Below, one piece after another: positions 46,376-57,670 of a stretch of DNA of 64,000 nucleotides. The position numbers were made by a program, and so were the translations under genes. Under the pieces are notes generated by a model that did not search any database, was not told the origin of the DNA, and saw only the letters and a list, made by a program, of their open reading frames with translations. How positions within the stretch are numbered: position 1 is the first letter of the stretch; every line of letters begins with the position of its first letter. This stretch comes from Bromus sterilis. Taxonomy: Eukaryota > Streptophyta > Magnoliopsida > Poales > Poaceae. The stretch covers positions 118,651,001 to 118,715,000 of the forward strand of contig OX465598.1 in NCBI GenBank assembly GCA_950022295.1, in the 5' to 3' direction.

Positions 46376-49365
46376 TAAATTATATAAATTATTTAACGAT
46401 AGGAGATAATTTCTAAACTAGTACTAAATTAAGCAAAAAAATAAGACAAAGGAATAGAAAAGAAACAAGCAAGCAGAGCAAAAAGCTGGCCTGAGCGAGC
46501 GACAACTTCATGATCCAACCTATGTGAGCGAGAGCTTCATCGTTTTAGTGCGAATGCGAGTTCTTAAATGGCTCAAACAACCAACATTGGCTGACACCAT
46601 AGATCACAACCACATATCAAAAATATCACTTTTCTATCAAATAAATATGATCTTTAACAGCAGTTCAACACAATTTACTTTTAGAAAATAGCATAAAAAT
46701 AATTAAAACTCAAGATAAGACAAATAAAATGAAATGAAATAATTGATCACAATAACAACAGATCAACACGATTTATGTACCAATAAAACCATCAACAGAT
46801 AACTAAAACTCAAACCAACGAAAATAAAAGTAGAACAAACGATCAAGCACAATAACATGTGAAATAAATTTAATCCCACAAATGAAAAAATGTGTAGCGA
46901 AACCCGCATTAGCCTCTGGTAAATATGGAAAAATCGAACATAATCCACGTGCCGAAGGGGACTCCATTCGGTGACCACTGGTCATTCGTGGTATGGCCCA
47001 TGTTCAGTTTTTTTATTTTTGCACCTCATGTTTAGCGGTTTCTCAAAAAAAAACTCATGCTTAGCACAGAAATGCATATGTATATGTACAAGCGAGTACT
47101 CCGTACATATAATATGATGTTCGCATAATACTAAAAGTTTGCTTTGAGATTCATAAAAAGTGTGCTAGGAACATTGTCTATTTTTTACAGGAAGAATGCA
47201 ATGTACCTAATATTTAAGAAAAAATCTATCTTTTTCCAGTGAATTGAATCATACGTTTCCAAGTTATATAGAAACCAATACGTAATATCATCTCAGTCCT
47301 ACCTTTTTTCTGCTCTTATGTTTATGGAAACCAATCCCGTTTTCAATTGAATCATACCTTTATACATTTTCAAATTATATAGAAACCGGTAACTAACATT
47401 GAAGAAATTTTTAGTTCCATTTCATATATATTGGTACAAAGTTATTATCTGTATTCAAATGACTACATTTTATGGAAAAGCTATAACAAAAATAAATGCA
47501 TAGGGCAAAAGATGTAAATTTTTTTGGCACAAATCTTAGACAACAACGCACAGATAGGATATCACATGTACCCACTTGTTACATTTGAAATGATGTGTTA
47601 TTTTAATACTATTTAGACTGTTATGTTTTAAAGAACGTTTATAAAATATTAGCATGAAAATTTTATGGATATTTTTTAATAATATTATGCAAAGAAATCA
47701 GTATTATTTTAAACTATTAATATTTTTTGATTATATACATTACTGTTTCAAACTATTAGTATTTTCATCATACTTTTTTCAATTTATATGTTAATCTTTT
47801 CGAAATTATTATGTTCAAAAATATTCAAATTTGTCAATTATTTTTCAAAACGTTAACATATCAATTGAAAAATTATACATATAATTATATTATAAATTAC
47901 AGTACTGCTCACAATGTACATTTATAGTAAATATAAATTATTTATATAATATTCATATATACACTAAATATACATTCGTAATATATTAATTTTATAAATT
48001 TCAAAATATATTATGCATTTTATAAATATTTACTCAACACTTACAAATAATATACCATACAATTCGTTATTTATATACATTTCATAAATATTTAATAAAT
48101 ACTATACAATACAGATCATTTTTTAGATGCATTTTATAAATATGTTCGAAAAACTTAATAGTGCAAAAAGAATAACTTGGAATGGATTGTATATTTCGCG
48201 GGCAACTTAACTCATAAAGGGTATATAATTTCGGTATCCCATATGGTCACAAATATACGAAATCACTAATTGAGAAGTAATTCTTTCAACAAACATTCCA
48301 CACCCTTTCGCTCTTGACAAGTGACGCACTATACGCATGCCACTTGTCGTGTTCTCGTGTTCCCTTTTCCTTTTGTTTAGAGGCACGTGGTGTGCCTCTC
48401 GTTAAACAGATTCGTGCCTTACGTGGAGGCATGGTCGTGCTCTTTTTTACAGGCACGCGACATGCCTCTCACGGAAGCAGATTCGTGTCTTTCGTGGAGG
48501 CATGGTCCTGCCTCTTTTTAGAGGCACACGATGTGCATTTCGCGGAAGCAGATTTATATCTCCCGTGGATGCATGGTTGTGCCTCTCATTTTTAACAATA
48601 TTTTTAAAAAAATTGAAATAAAATTTGATTTTTTTCACTAAAATATAAGGAAAAAACTGCGTGAAAACCGGAAAATCTGAATAAAACCAAAAAACCAATT
48701 TTGAACGCTAAAAATACGTACACAAAAATAAAAAAATATATCAAGAAAAGCACCAGGACGCGACACATGACGCGCATGTTGATCGTTAATTGGGCTCCGA
48801 AGGAATACTCACTAATTATTTGTCCTCACAAATGTAAAGTGGTGTGGTTGGACCATACATCGTCGGTTCGAAGCTCCCTCGGCGTAGGTTATTCCTGCTT
48901 TTCACTCCATTTACATTGAATCTTTTTCCTTAGGATTTATCTTTACAACAAAATAACTTAATCAACAACTGATACGTCGGCGTGATACAATCGTTAATAC
49001 GTATATAAAGACACTGACAGAGCAATTGTTAATATGTGGGTCCTTTTTGACTGAGCTTAGCCAGCGGCTGGCACATCCGTTAATATGTATAAACTACATG
49101 ATTCTCTGCGCCTTGATGTGGTAACGTTGTTAAATAAATACGCAAATAATTGCTAGAAATAACTAAATCTAATAAAGGAAAAAATCTTTAAAATCAATAA
49201 AAAACATGTCTAAAAACAAAATAAAAACTTTTGACTTATTGTTCAAAATATCATTTCAAACAAATTTTTTAAAGATGGCTAACATGCGTATATGATGTGG
49301 CAGCCTTACATGCATAAACTAATTAAAGAACAATTGCAATCTATAAGTTCGCTTATGTGACATAT
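46376..49365. other. AT-rich region without supported genes
   Basis: Three kilobases of AT-rich DNA. Between 47580 and 48180 it is dominated by TTTATAAAT-like words. Only the minisatellite below is recognisable. Confidence 0.5.
48380..48591. repeat. Minisatellite, three units of about 71 bp
   Basis: Units begin at 48380, 48450 and 48521. Each has the order AGGCACG, GTGCCTCTC or similar, AAGCAGATT, GTGGAGGCATGGT and TGCCTCTTTTTA. AGGCAC and GTGCCT are complementary, so each unit can fold into small hairpins. The third unit is the most diverged. Confidence 0.8.
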
Positions 49366-50294
49366 TGATGTAGGACAAACCTAGGAATTGACCCAAATCT
49401 TCACAATTCGGAGGTGAAGATTCACAACAAGAACAAAGCACAAGAAGAAATCACAAAGGAGTAGTCAACACAAGGAAGAAAAGGGGAACAAGATGCAACA
49501 CATAAAACACTCAAATCCACACACAAGTACCACACACCTCAAGATCCATACACCAACGAAGGTAAGCTTGGTAGTTTCCCTCTCCTTCTACTACTAGAAG
49601 AGGGGTCTTTCCTTATAAGAGTGTGGAGAGGAAGGATAGGAGAGAGGATCTCAAAGAGATCTAGTTTCCCAAGGGGAAAGTAGGAGCTAAGCTCTCTCAA
49701 ATCTACTTTATATCTTAGCTAACCCTAATACGGAGGTGGAACACGAGTATATTTAGTCTAGGTACGAAACGAAGGGGTACACAGGCCGTAGCCCACTTGC
49801 TACACGCAGGCATATCTCGGCGCGTTGACCTAGTCGGACGGTCCGACATTAGCCCGGACGGTCCGACCTAGGGTCCGGACGGTCTGAATAGTTACCACCG
49901 CGAGCTATCTTCGGGCTTTGCTTTCCGGATGGTCCGAACAAGGGTCCGAACGTCCGAACAATTACGGCCGAAGGCCTCCTTCTCTTCGGACGGTCCGAAT
50001 TCCGACCTGGTCGGTCCGGTCTTGTCTCGAACAGTCCGGTCTTGTCCCGAACGGTCCGGCCTGGAGCCTGGACGTCCGACTCCTGGAGGACGATGTCCTT
50101 CTCTTCAGCTTCTTGCGGTCCTTCTCTTCGTGTGACCTGCCCTTGTCCCGTGGCTTCCTCTTGGGTGTGTCCTTGGTACCTGATGATGCAAAGAGTATCC
50201 GCATGAGGTAGCACCCAAGTCTCGCAAGCAAGTAAGTGTGGTTCGAATAGGAGCGAGTTCACCTTAGTCTCGATGGCACGTCCTTATGCTCTTG
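49366..50294 (-). repeat. Element H 3' end, non-coding and probable LTR
   Basis: The left boundary TGATGTAGG would be an LTR terminus ending in CA on the minus strand. The LTR start was not located. The segment 49833-50080 is packed with palindromic CGGACGGTCCG variants. Confidence 0.5.
49833..50080. repeat. Cluster of CGGACGGTCCG palindromes
   Basis: About ten variants in 250 bp, for example TCGGACGGTCCGA, TCCGGACGGTCTGA and CGAACGGTCCGG. Spacing is irregular, so this is not a simple tandem array. Confidence 0.8.
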
Positions 50295-50468
50295 TCAAAG
50301 GTCCACGTAGGGGAGATGTACCCATGGTGATGTCAGTTGGATGCTCCGCATCATCTCACCCCCTTGGGGAAGATCTTTCCATGGATCAAAGTCTTTATCA
50401 ACACGGTACGGCGTGAGGTGGGAGATGTTGAACGTGTTGCTCATCGAGTACTTTTCCGTGGGGATGTC
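50295..50468 (-). pseudogene. Element H integrase C-terminal fragment
   Basis: The minus frame reads EKYSMSNTFNISHLTPYRVD and continues to a TGA complement at 50295-50297. The S-x-T-F-N-x-S-x-L-x-P-Y pattern is the usual end of plant gypsy integrases. It is cut at 50468 by the element D LTR. Confidence 0.75.
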
Positions 50469-52119
50469 TGATGGCCTGGAAGTGGTAATGGCTTCTCGCC
50501 CTTCGTTGGCTACCCCAAGTGGAAGGTGAGATGTAGGATAGCAGCAAATTTACCCTATGTAGAGGATAGGGTTTGTCTCTCGTAGGAGTCCGGCAATGAT
50601 AAGTAGGTGGTGAAGCGAGCAACGCGCCGTTTGAGATATTGCTCTCTTAACCTAGACCTGCACACAATACAATTAACTTTTCTCCCAACGAAGTTCAGAG
50701 AGGTTGTCAATCTCTCCGGTCTTGTTGTTTACAAAGGGTCAAAAACACAAGGGATAATGATAATGATAGCAACTAAAAGTAAATACTGAAAAGAAAAACA
50801 CCTTGTAAACAATGATGAGAATATGGACCGGGGTCCCGTGATGTTCACGAGTGATGTCTCTCTCCCAAAAGACGATAAAACTGCTATGCGAGGTAAACAT
50901 ATTACACATGGGCAATTGACAGGATTATAAACGCACCGCAATGCTAACTATGCTACAAAAGAAAGGAAGAGGCTCATAAGCATGGGCAGTACGCCAAAAT
51001 AAGTAGAACGAAATCCATCTGCATCTACTACTAATCATCCACCTTGAGATATCTATCTAGAACATCTCGCTGGTATTAAGTTGCGAGCCCCACCCAAACT
51101 GTAAACCCAAAGCAACAGACAACTGCATTAAATAGAACTTTGCGTAAAGTAAACAATCCTTGCAACCGTGGCTACAAGCACCGTTGTTTTCCCCCTTGTG
51201 GCCACGACACATCCCCTAGACTCATGTTTCTGTCACTCAAGCGTGTCATCAGGGGGCATGTACCCACAATCGAGCATAACGTTCCCTCTTGGAGTCACTA
51301 CCTACCACTTAGCCAAAGCAATAAATAGCAACAGAGAACATGCAAGAATTACTTAGGAACGAAAATATAAGAGATCAAACCAAATATATTACTCTATCAC
51401 GATTTGAATATAATCTCATAATCCATCAGATCCCATCAAACTCAGCATAGCAACAACAGAAGAATTACATAAGTTCCTCGATCATGTAGGGAACCTCACG
51501 AGGTCTAAACCATGAAGAACAAAGAGGGGAGGAGAACATCACATAGCTACCGATCACGGACCCATGGTCCAAGGTAGACTACTCACGGCACATCCGGGAA
51601 GCGTCCATGGTGGAGGAGAAGCTCCCGGAGATCGATCCTCCCTCCGGCAGGGTGCCGGGAAGGGTCCTGACGGTGCTCCCGATCTTGGAAGCGCGGCGGC
51701 GGCGGAACAAAGGATAATTTTCGAAATAGGGTTCTGTCTTCGAAAGTTTCCCGTGACGGAGAATAAATAGGCGAAGGGGGGCAGCCAGGGGGGGGTACCA
51801 GGGGCCCAGGCGCCCACCTGGCGCGGCCAGGGCCCTGGCCGCGCCAGGTGGTGGCCCCCTGGCCCTCCTTCGGGCTTCTGGATGCTTCGGACATGCTGAT
51901 TTTTTATCAGATTTTTCCCGGATTTTTGAGCACTTTTTATATGGGGAAAAACTAGAATAGAAAAACAGCAGAAAACAGGAACTGGCACTGGGGTGCACTG
52001 AGTTAGTAGGTTAGTACAAATATGATCAAAAATGTATGAAAGTGTATCTAGATGATAGCAATATCACACAAAACATGCATGGAGAGAGCAGAAATTATCG
52101 ATACGTTTGAGACGTATTA
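50469..52119 (-). repeat. Element D 3' LTR
   Basis: 1651 bp, matching the element E LTR (57671-59327) in reverse orientation. The terminal TGATACGTC is mutated to TAATACGTC here. A purine tract AAGCTTGGGGATGT (minus strand, 52120-52133) precedes it, which identifies it as the 3' LTR. Confidence 0.88.
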
Positions 52120-53059
52120 ACATCCCCAAGCTTAATTCCTTCTCGTCCTCGAGTAGGTAAATGATAACAGGCATAATTTCGGTGGTGACATGCTAGCAAC
52201 CATACAAGAACTTTGAAAAGTAAAGAAATAAAGGTATGTAATTTAATTCAAGTCATAACATGCAAGATTTTGTATTAGCATTGAAACAAGCAACGAAAGA
52301 ACATTAGGTGCAAGAGCTCTTGCTGTCCGTGACTCGAATGTCTCCAAATGGTGTTTTCATGCAAGAAGGGGGATAGGGAATACGAGAAGAAAAAGTATTT
52401 TTGTGTTGAGAACTCAATCTACTAAAGTTTCACACTTGGTCTTCTTTGGAATCTTATCTTGACTCGTCCCCAGACCACTAGCCAGGTACAAGTCAATTTG
52501 ATCCACTCCTTTTCGATATTTTGAGCACTCATGCAATGGATGAGCGTAAGCACGAGAGTTAACACTTAGTTTGGCAAAGAGAGAATATGGTGGAGGAGGA
52601 AGAAAAAAAGGGTGAGAAAGGCTCACATCAATGAGGACAATCATAGGCGAGAAAGCCAAATGATAGATATGATGTGAGGAGTAGGGATTTCCATGCAACG
52701 GATGCACATATGAGCTGAAAAGCTCTCCAATGGAACTAGTGGGGGTGCATCTAACTTGCTCTCTCATGAAGACCTAGAGCTCTTTTGAGGAGGCTCATCC
52801 TTGGAATATGCAAGCCAAGTTCTATAGTGTGAAGGTCCCCACATAGCTATATGCATGAATGATCATCTCTATGGAGTACAAGGATAAGAGGGAGTGCTAG
52901 TGTGGATCTTTCAAAAGGATAGTAGTGTTGCCCCTTTCTCTCTTTTTATTATCTTTTTATTTTTTTGTATTTTTTTGGTGGCCTCAATGGCTCTTTCTAT
53001 TTACCTCTCATTTGTCCTCTTTGGGATCGTTTATTTTTTCCACTTTGGGATCTTTTCCT
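52120..53059 (-). other. Element D interior remnant (3' non-coding)
   Basis: Corresponds in reverse to 63490-64000 of element E and the sequence beyond the window. No coding content is seen; the 117-residue minus frame here lies in a region that is non-coding in E as well. Confidence 0.75.
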
Positions 53060-53694
53060 CACATAGCTACTGATCATGGACCCATGGTCCAAGGTGGACT
53101 ACTCACGGACATCCGGGAAGCGTCCATGGTGGTGGAAAGCTTCCGGAGGTCAATCCTCCCTCCGATAGAATGTCAGGAAGAGGTCTTCTGGCGCTCCCGA
53201 TCTTGGAAGCGCAGCGGCGGCGGAACAGAGCGGATATCGCGAAAAAGGGTTTTGTCCTCGGGGTTTTCGGGACAAGAGGCATATATAGGCGAAGGGGGGC
53301 AGCCATGGGGCCACCATGGAGTCCAGATGGCCTACCAGCGCGGTCCCACCCTAGGCCGCGCCCCATGGCCGCCTGGGCACCTGGTGGGGCCCCCTGGCCC
53401 CCCCTTCGGACGTCTGGAAGATTCCGGGTTGCTGATTTTTTTATATATTTTCCCAGAATTTTTTGGCACATTAAGTAATGGGAAAACCTGAAATACAAAA
53501 ACAGCAGAAAACATAGTAATGGGAAAACCTGAAATACAAAAACAGCAGAAAAAATAAACTGGCACTGGGTGCACTAAGTTAATAGGTTAGTCCAAATATG
53601 ATCAAAAGTGTATGAAAGTGCATAAAAGTATAAAAATATCACCCAAAATATGCATGGAGCAAGCAGAAATTATAGATACGGTTGGGACGTATCA
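53060..53694 (-). repeat. Element D truncated 5' LTR
   Basis: Matches the middle-to-start part of the 50469-52119 LTR (joining at the equivalent of 51540). The junction with interior sequence shares TCAC (53059-53062) with both parents. The LTR start TGATACGTCCC is intact on the minus strand. Confidence 0.85.
53474..53555. repeat. 41-bp tandem duplication in element D LTR
   Basis: Two 41-bp units starting AGTAATGGGAAAACCTGAAA. The full LTR at 50469-52119 has only one copy, so the duplication is private to this LTR. Confidence 0.85.
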
Positions 53695-53704
53695 GCACAC
53701 CATG

Positions 53705-55149
53705 TGTAAGTGCATCTAGTGCCCCTTTGAGGTTTTGGAGTATTGATGATAAGACGATTAAGGGACTGATGTGTTTGCGAGTGTACACATGAGAACAATC
53801 CCTGAATAAGTGTTTAACCACCGTTCTCGACCCCCCCCCCAAATTTTGAGGAACATTGAGGAAACTGGTGCTTTTCCTGAAGAATGCTGAGGCGCGAAAT
53901 CCTGAGAAATCTGGATCCTGAGGCATCCTGTCATTCCTGAGGAAGTCGTGCCCCATCCTCAGGCAACTCAAGATGAAGCAAAAGTTGGAGCGTAGTCTTC
54001 GTTAAGATTTTTATATTTCTTGAGTCGTAGGAAAAAACCGCACTCTTGGAGGGGTTGAAGAAAATGAGTTCCGAAGTTCTGAGGAATTTCTCAAATAGAA
54101 ATCCTGAAGAAAACCTAGAGAAATCTCCTGCAGTAGAAGTGCAGTCCCTCGGGTGTCTGAGACGTTGTTCTTCAGGACACTGAGGAATCTGTCTTCGATT
54201 GAGGAGTCACGAAACTGCTAGTGCGGTTCTCCTGAAGAAAGGAAGAGAGAGAATTATTTCCGAACATGCCACATGTCGCGTGGTGAGAAGCTAGAACTTG
54301 TCTAGCAACGGTCCGAAGGGTGGGCACGATGCTCATTTCGTGCATGGGAATTTATTTCCTTTCACCTGGGGTTGCTCCACGTCTATGAATAGCCGCCCCG
54401 AGCCCCATTGGCGGGTTGGCTGCTCTGCGAGAAAACTGACACTTGTCATCTGAGAGCAACCCACCTCTGAGGAACCTGAAGAACCTAAGTGAGGAAAACC
54501 ACCAGCCTGAGTAGTTGAGCATTTCTGAGAAATTCGGTTAGAGTGATCCGAAGCTTTTTTACTCTTGAAGACCATGATCTTCCAGCCGTTGTAGGAGTCA
54601 TCGTTCTAAGGAAGTCAAGATGCAATTGTGACTTCCCTGAGTGAACGAAGTACGTGAAGGTTTCGGGAGTCTACCTTGAAGACTCGCCTGAGTGATTGGA
54701 CGGAGTCTGAGTACTTTCGTTCAAGGAGAGCAAGGTGAAGACTATGTCTTCTGAGTTAAATCCCAACCTCTCCAACCAGATGTAGAGTTATCACAACAAC
54801 ATGAACTGGTCTATCAAATCGGTGTCATCTGTGCCCTGGTGCTATTTCTTCAAACCTTTCATTTCTGCATTTTCACTGATGACTTGTCCTGATGAATTTC
54901 TCTCTAAGCTCCCTCTGATTTGTTTCCTCATATTACGTATCTGATGCATATTTGTTCATCTGTTAGTCTTCATTTTTGCTGCATTATGATGTCTTGCATT
55001 CATGTTTACATTCTGTAATGTCTCTGCGTTTCTTCATTTCGTGAGTTTCCTCAATTTAGAATTGCCTCAGGCCTAAGGAAATTGAAATTCCTCGGGAAAA
55101 TTTAAAAATCTCCCATTCACCCCCCTTTGGTCGATATATTGTGCTTTTA
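53705..55149 (+). mobile_element. Solo LTR inserted in element H integrase
   Basis: Begins TGTAAGTGCATCTAGTGCCC and ends near GTCGATATATTGTGCTTTTA, features I recognise from a common grass LTR family; about 1.45 kb with no interior. Removing it together with one pentamer (55150-55154) joins H so that the minus frame reads L-Q-L-H-G-V, normal for integrase. The two flanking pentamers (CCATG and TCCTG) match at three of five bases, so the duplication is eroded or the ends are off by a few bases. Confidence 0.65.
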
Positions 55150-55154
55150 TCCTG

Positions 55155-57454
55155 AAGTTGAAGGATCTCACTACAAAATATGTTAGAAATATGCGAGGCA
55201 TCATCCGTTTTAGTGCAAGGAAGGAAATGTGCCATTTTTTAGAATTTATCCACTACCACAAATATGGAGTCCTTGCCATTCCTTGTGCGAGGTAATCCAA
55301 GAACGAAGTCCATACTAATGTGTTCCCATGGTACATGAGGAATAGGCAAATGCATATAGAGACCATGTGATAGAGATTTTGACTTAGCCTTTTGACAAGT
55401 GTGGCACCGTTGTAAAAGTCGGCCCACGTCACGGGACATCTTTGGCCAAAAGAAGTTGGCGGAGAGTGTAGCGTAGGTCTTGTCACGACCGAAATGCCCC
55501 ATGAGGCCACTGCCATGTGATTACTTCAAAAGGAGGAGGCGCAAAGAACACTCGGAAATGCAAAGATTGTTAGCGCGCATGAGATATCCATCATTCCTAT
55601 AATATGTGTCTCAAGTGGTGTGTCGCTTGCAATTGGCAAAAGGTGTAGCAAAGAAAGGGTCATGTGCATAAAGATCTTTGATGTGTTCAAAACCCACAAT
55701 GTCAAATTGAAGCTTAGTTGTGAGCATGCATCTTCGTGACAAGGCGTCCGCGACGATGTTGTCATTGCCCTTTTTATACATGATGATGTAAGGGAAGGAT
55801 TCAATGAGTTCATTCCACCTAGCATGCCTACGATTCAATTTAGTTTGAGACTTCAAGTATTTGAGAGATTCATGGCCCGAGTGAATGACAAATTCTCTAG
55901 GACGAGATACTCCCAAACATGCAACACACGAATCAAGGCATAAAGTTCCTTATCATAGATAGGGTAATTCAATTGGGCACTGGAAAGTTTTTCACTAAAA
56001 TAAGCAACCGATCGTCTCTCTTGCATCAACACATCTCCTATAACCGTGCCACTAGCATCACAATGAACTTCCAAGGGTTTGTGAAAGTTGGAAAAAACAA
56101 GCAAAGGAGCATGAGTAAGGCGATGCTTGAGTTCATTAAAAGATTTCTCTTGAGATGGAACCCAAATCAAAGGGACATTCTTTTTAATTAGAGTGTGCAA
56201 AGGTGATGCAATGGTGCTAAAATCTTTAACAAAACGGCGATAGAATCCGGCTAGGCCAAGGAAACTACGGACTTGTGATAGGGTGGTAGGTTGTGGCCAA
56301 GTTTTAATTGCATTTACTTTAGTTTCATCAACTTCAATGCCATTGGAGGAAACCACAAAGCCAAGGAATATGTGTTTGGAAGTGCAAAAAGTGCATTTTT
56401 CAAGATTAGCATATAATTGTTCCTTACGCAAAACTTGGAGGACTTCACGAATATGACTAGCATGGTCCTACACAAAACAAGCAAAGTAAACTACAACAAA
56501 CTTGCCAATGAGATAGCGAAGTACATGGTTCATTACGCGCATGAAGGTTCTAGGTGCTTCGGATAAACCGAATTGCATAACCAACCATTCATAGAGATCA
56601 CTTTTGGTCTTGAATGCAGTTTCCACTCGTCACCGACTTGCATACGTATTTGATGGTAGACACTGTTGAGATCAAACTTAGTAAAAATGATAGCATCGGA
56701 TAGTTCGTCAAGCATGTCATCTAAGCGTGGGATGTGGTGTCTATAGGGAACCATAATATTATTGATGGGGCGGCAATCACAACACATGCGGAAAGTACCA
56801 TCTTTCTTGGGAAAAATTAGGACCGGTACCGCACAAGGACTAAGACTTTCTCGAACGTACCCTTTCTCTAGTAGTTGTTCGACTTGACGTTGAATCTCCA
56901 TTGTCTCCTCGGGGTTAGTGCGGTAAGGTGCCCGGTTGGGTAGAGGTGCACCGGGGATGACGTCGATGCGGTGCTCAATGCCACGAAGTGGAGGAAGACC
57001 CGGTGGTAGCTTGGAGGGACACACGTCCTCAAATTCCTGCAAAATAGTAACTATAGCACGGGGAAGAGGGGGTGGTTCATTAGGTAAAAGCACCTCATCT
57101 TTGTACAAGAGTACAAAGTGAAGGATATGGGATGGGTTATTCCGCACTTCTTTGACCTCTCTTTTGGTGGCTAGCAAGATGTTGTCATTGGTGGTACGCC
57201 TCATGGGTTCACTCATATTTGGCTTGTGGCGCTCACTCACTTTTTGGTGGCTCGCTCTCCCACTTTTGTACCCATGACGGTTGGGAGTGTGTATTTTTTC
57301 GGCGATGACTTGACTTGGGGTCATGGGACGAAGAACCAACTATTTTCCCCTCCAATTGAAGATATATTGGTTGGTATGATCATTGTGTAGGAAACTTTGA
57401 TCAAATTGCCAAGGTCGGCCTAAGAGCAAATGACACACGCTCATGGGCACCAGG
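55155..57454 (-). pseudogene. Element H pol pseudogene (protease to integrase N-terminus)
   Basis: Starting at 57454 the minus strand encodes a protease end (HLLLGRPWQFD), an in-frame TAG at 57340-57342, then an RT N-terminus with NRAPYRTNPEETMEIQRQ and FPKKDGTFRMC. Frame changes follow. The RT active-site region reads VVVYFACFV and a stop at about 56470-56490, so the paired aspartates are lost. RT thumb and RNase H follow (VRSFLGLAGFYRRFV; VHCDASGTVIG), then the integrase zinc domain (CHTCQKAK) and first catalytic Asp (ISMDFVLGLP). Another TAA follows VVVDKF. Non-functional. Confidence 0.88.
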
Positions 57455-57670
57455 TGATGGCTTCTCGCCCCTCGTTGGTTACCCCAAGTGGAAGGTTGAG
57501 ATGTAGCTAGCAGTAAATTTCCCTTACACGAGGACGGTAAGGTTTATCGAACCAGGAGGACTCCGAGGATCAACAAGAAGGTGTATTCTGCTCTGGCGCT
57601 TACAGAAGACGTGGACCTGCACAAAAAAGCAAATAACTTTGCTCCCAACGAGTACAAAGAGGTTGTCAAT
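57455..57670 (-). repeat. LTR fragment F, same family as D and E
   Basis: The reverse complement matches the last 220 bp of the element E LTR and ends in CCATCA at 57455. It lies head-on against the start of element E at 57671. The simplest reading is that E inserted into the LTR of an F element that had inserted into H; the rest of F would lie beyond the window. A left-flank candidate target site is CCAGG (57450-57454). Confidence 0.75.

Larger units (their letters stand above)
50469..53694 (-). mobile_element. Element D: deleted LTR retrotransposon of the E family
   Basis: Reading the minus strand from the right: a truncated LTR (53694-53060), a fragment of 3' interior (53059-52120), then a full LTR (52119-50469). 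There are no coding sequences. The outer ends are proper LTR termini (TGATACGTCCC at right, CCATCA at left). Flanking pentamers differ (ATGTC against GCACA), so a single simple insertion is excluded. Confidence 0.85.
49366..57454 (-). mobile_element. Element H: old Ty3/gypsy element, interrupted and truncated
   Basis: Minus-strand protease, RT, RNase H and integrase N-terminal coding runs from 57454 down to about 55155. The integrase C-terminus and 3' non-coding part lie at 50468-49366. Between them sit a solo LTR and element D. Its 5' part (gag, 5' LTR) is not in the window because F and E follow at 57455. H is a different lineage from B/C, judged by sequence around RT and integrase. Confidence 0.8.

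Noticed and set aside
47085..47110. TACTCCGTACATA as a Stowaway MITE terminus.
   Set aside because: It lacks the conserved CTCCCTCCGT terminus and no matching inverted end was found.
51554..51998. Overlapping 100-144-residue frames in the element D LTR.
   Set aside because: GC-rich LTR sequence open in several frames on both strands; no homologous frame is kept in the element E LTR.
52414..52767. 117-residue minus-strand frame in element D.
   Set aside because: It lies in the interior 3' region that is non-coding in the related element E and has no domain.
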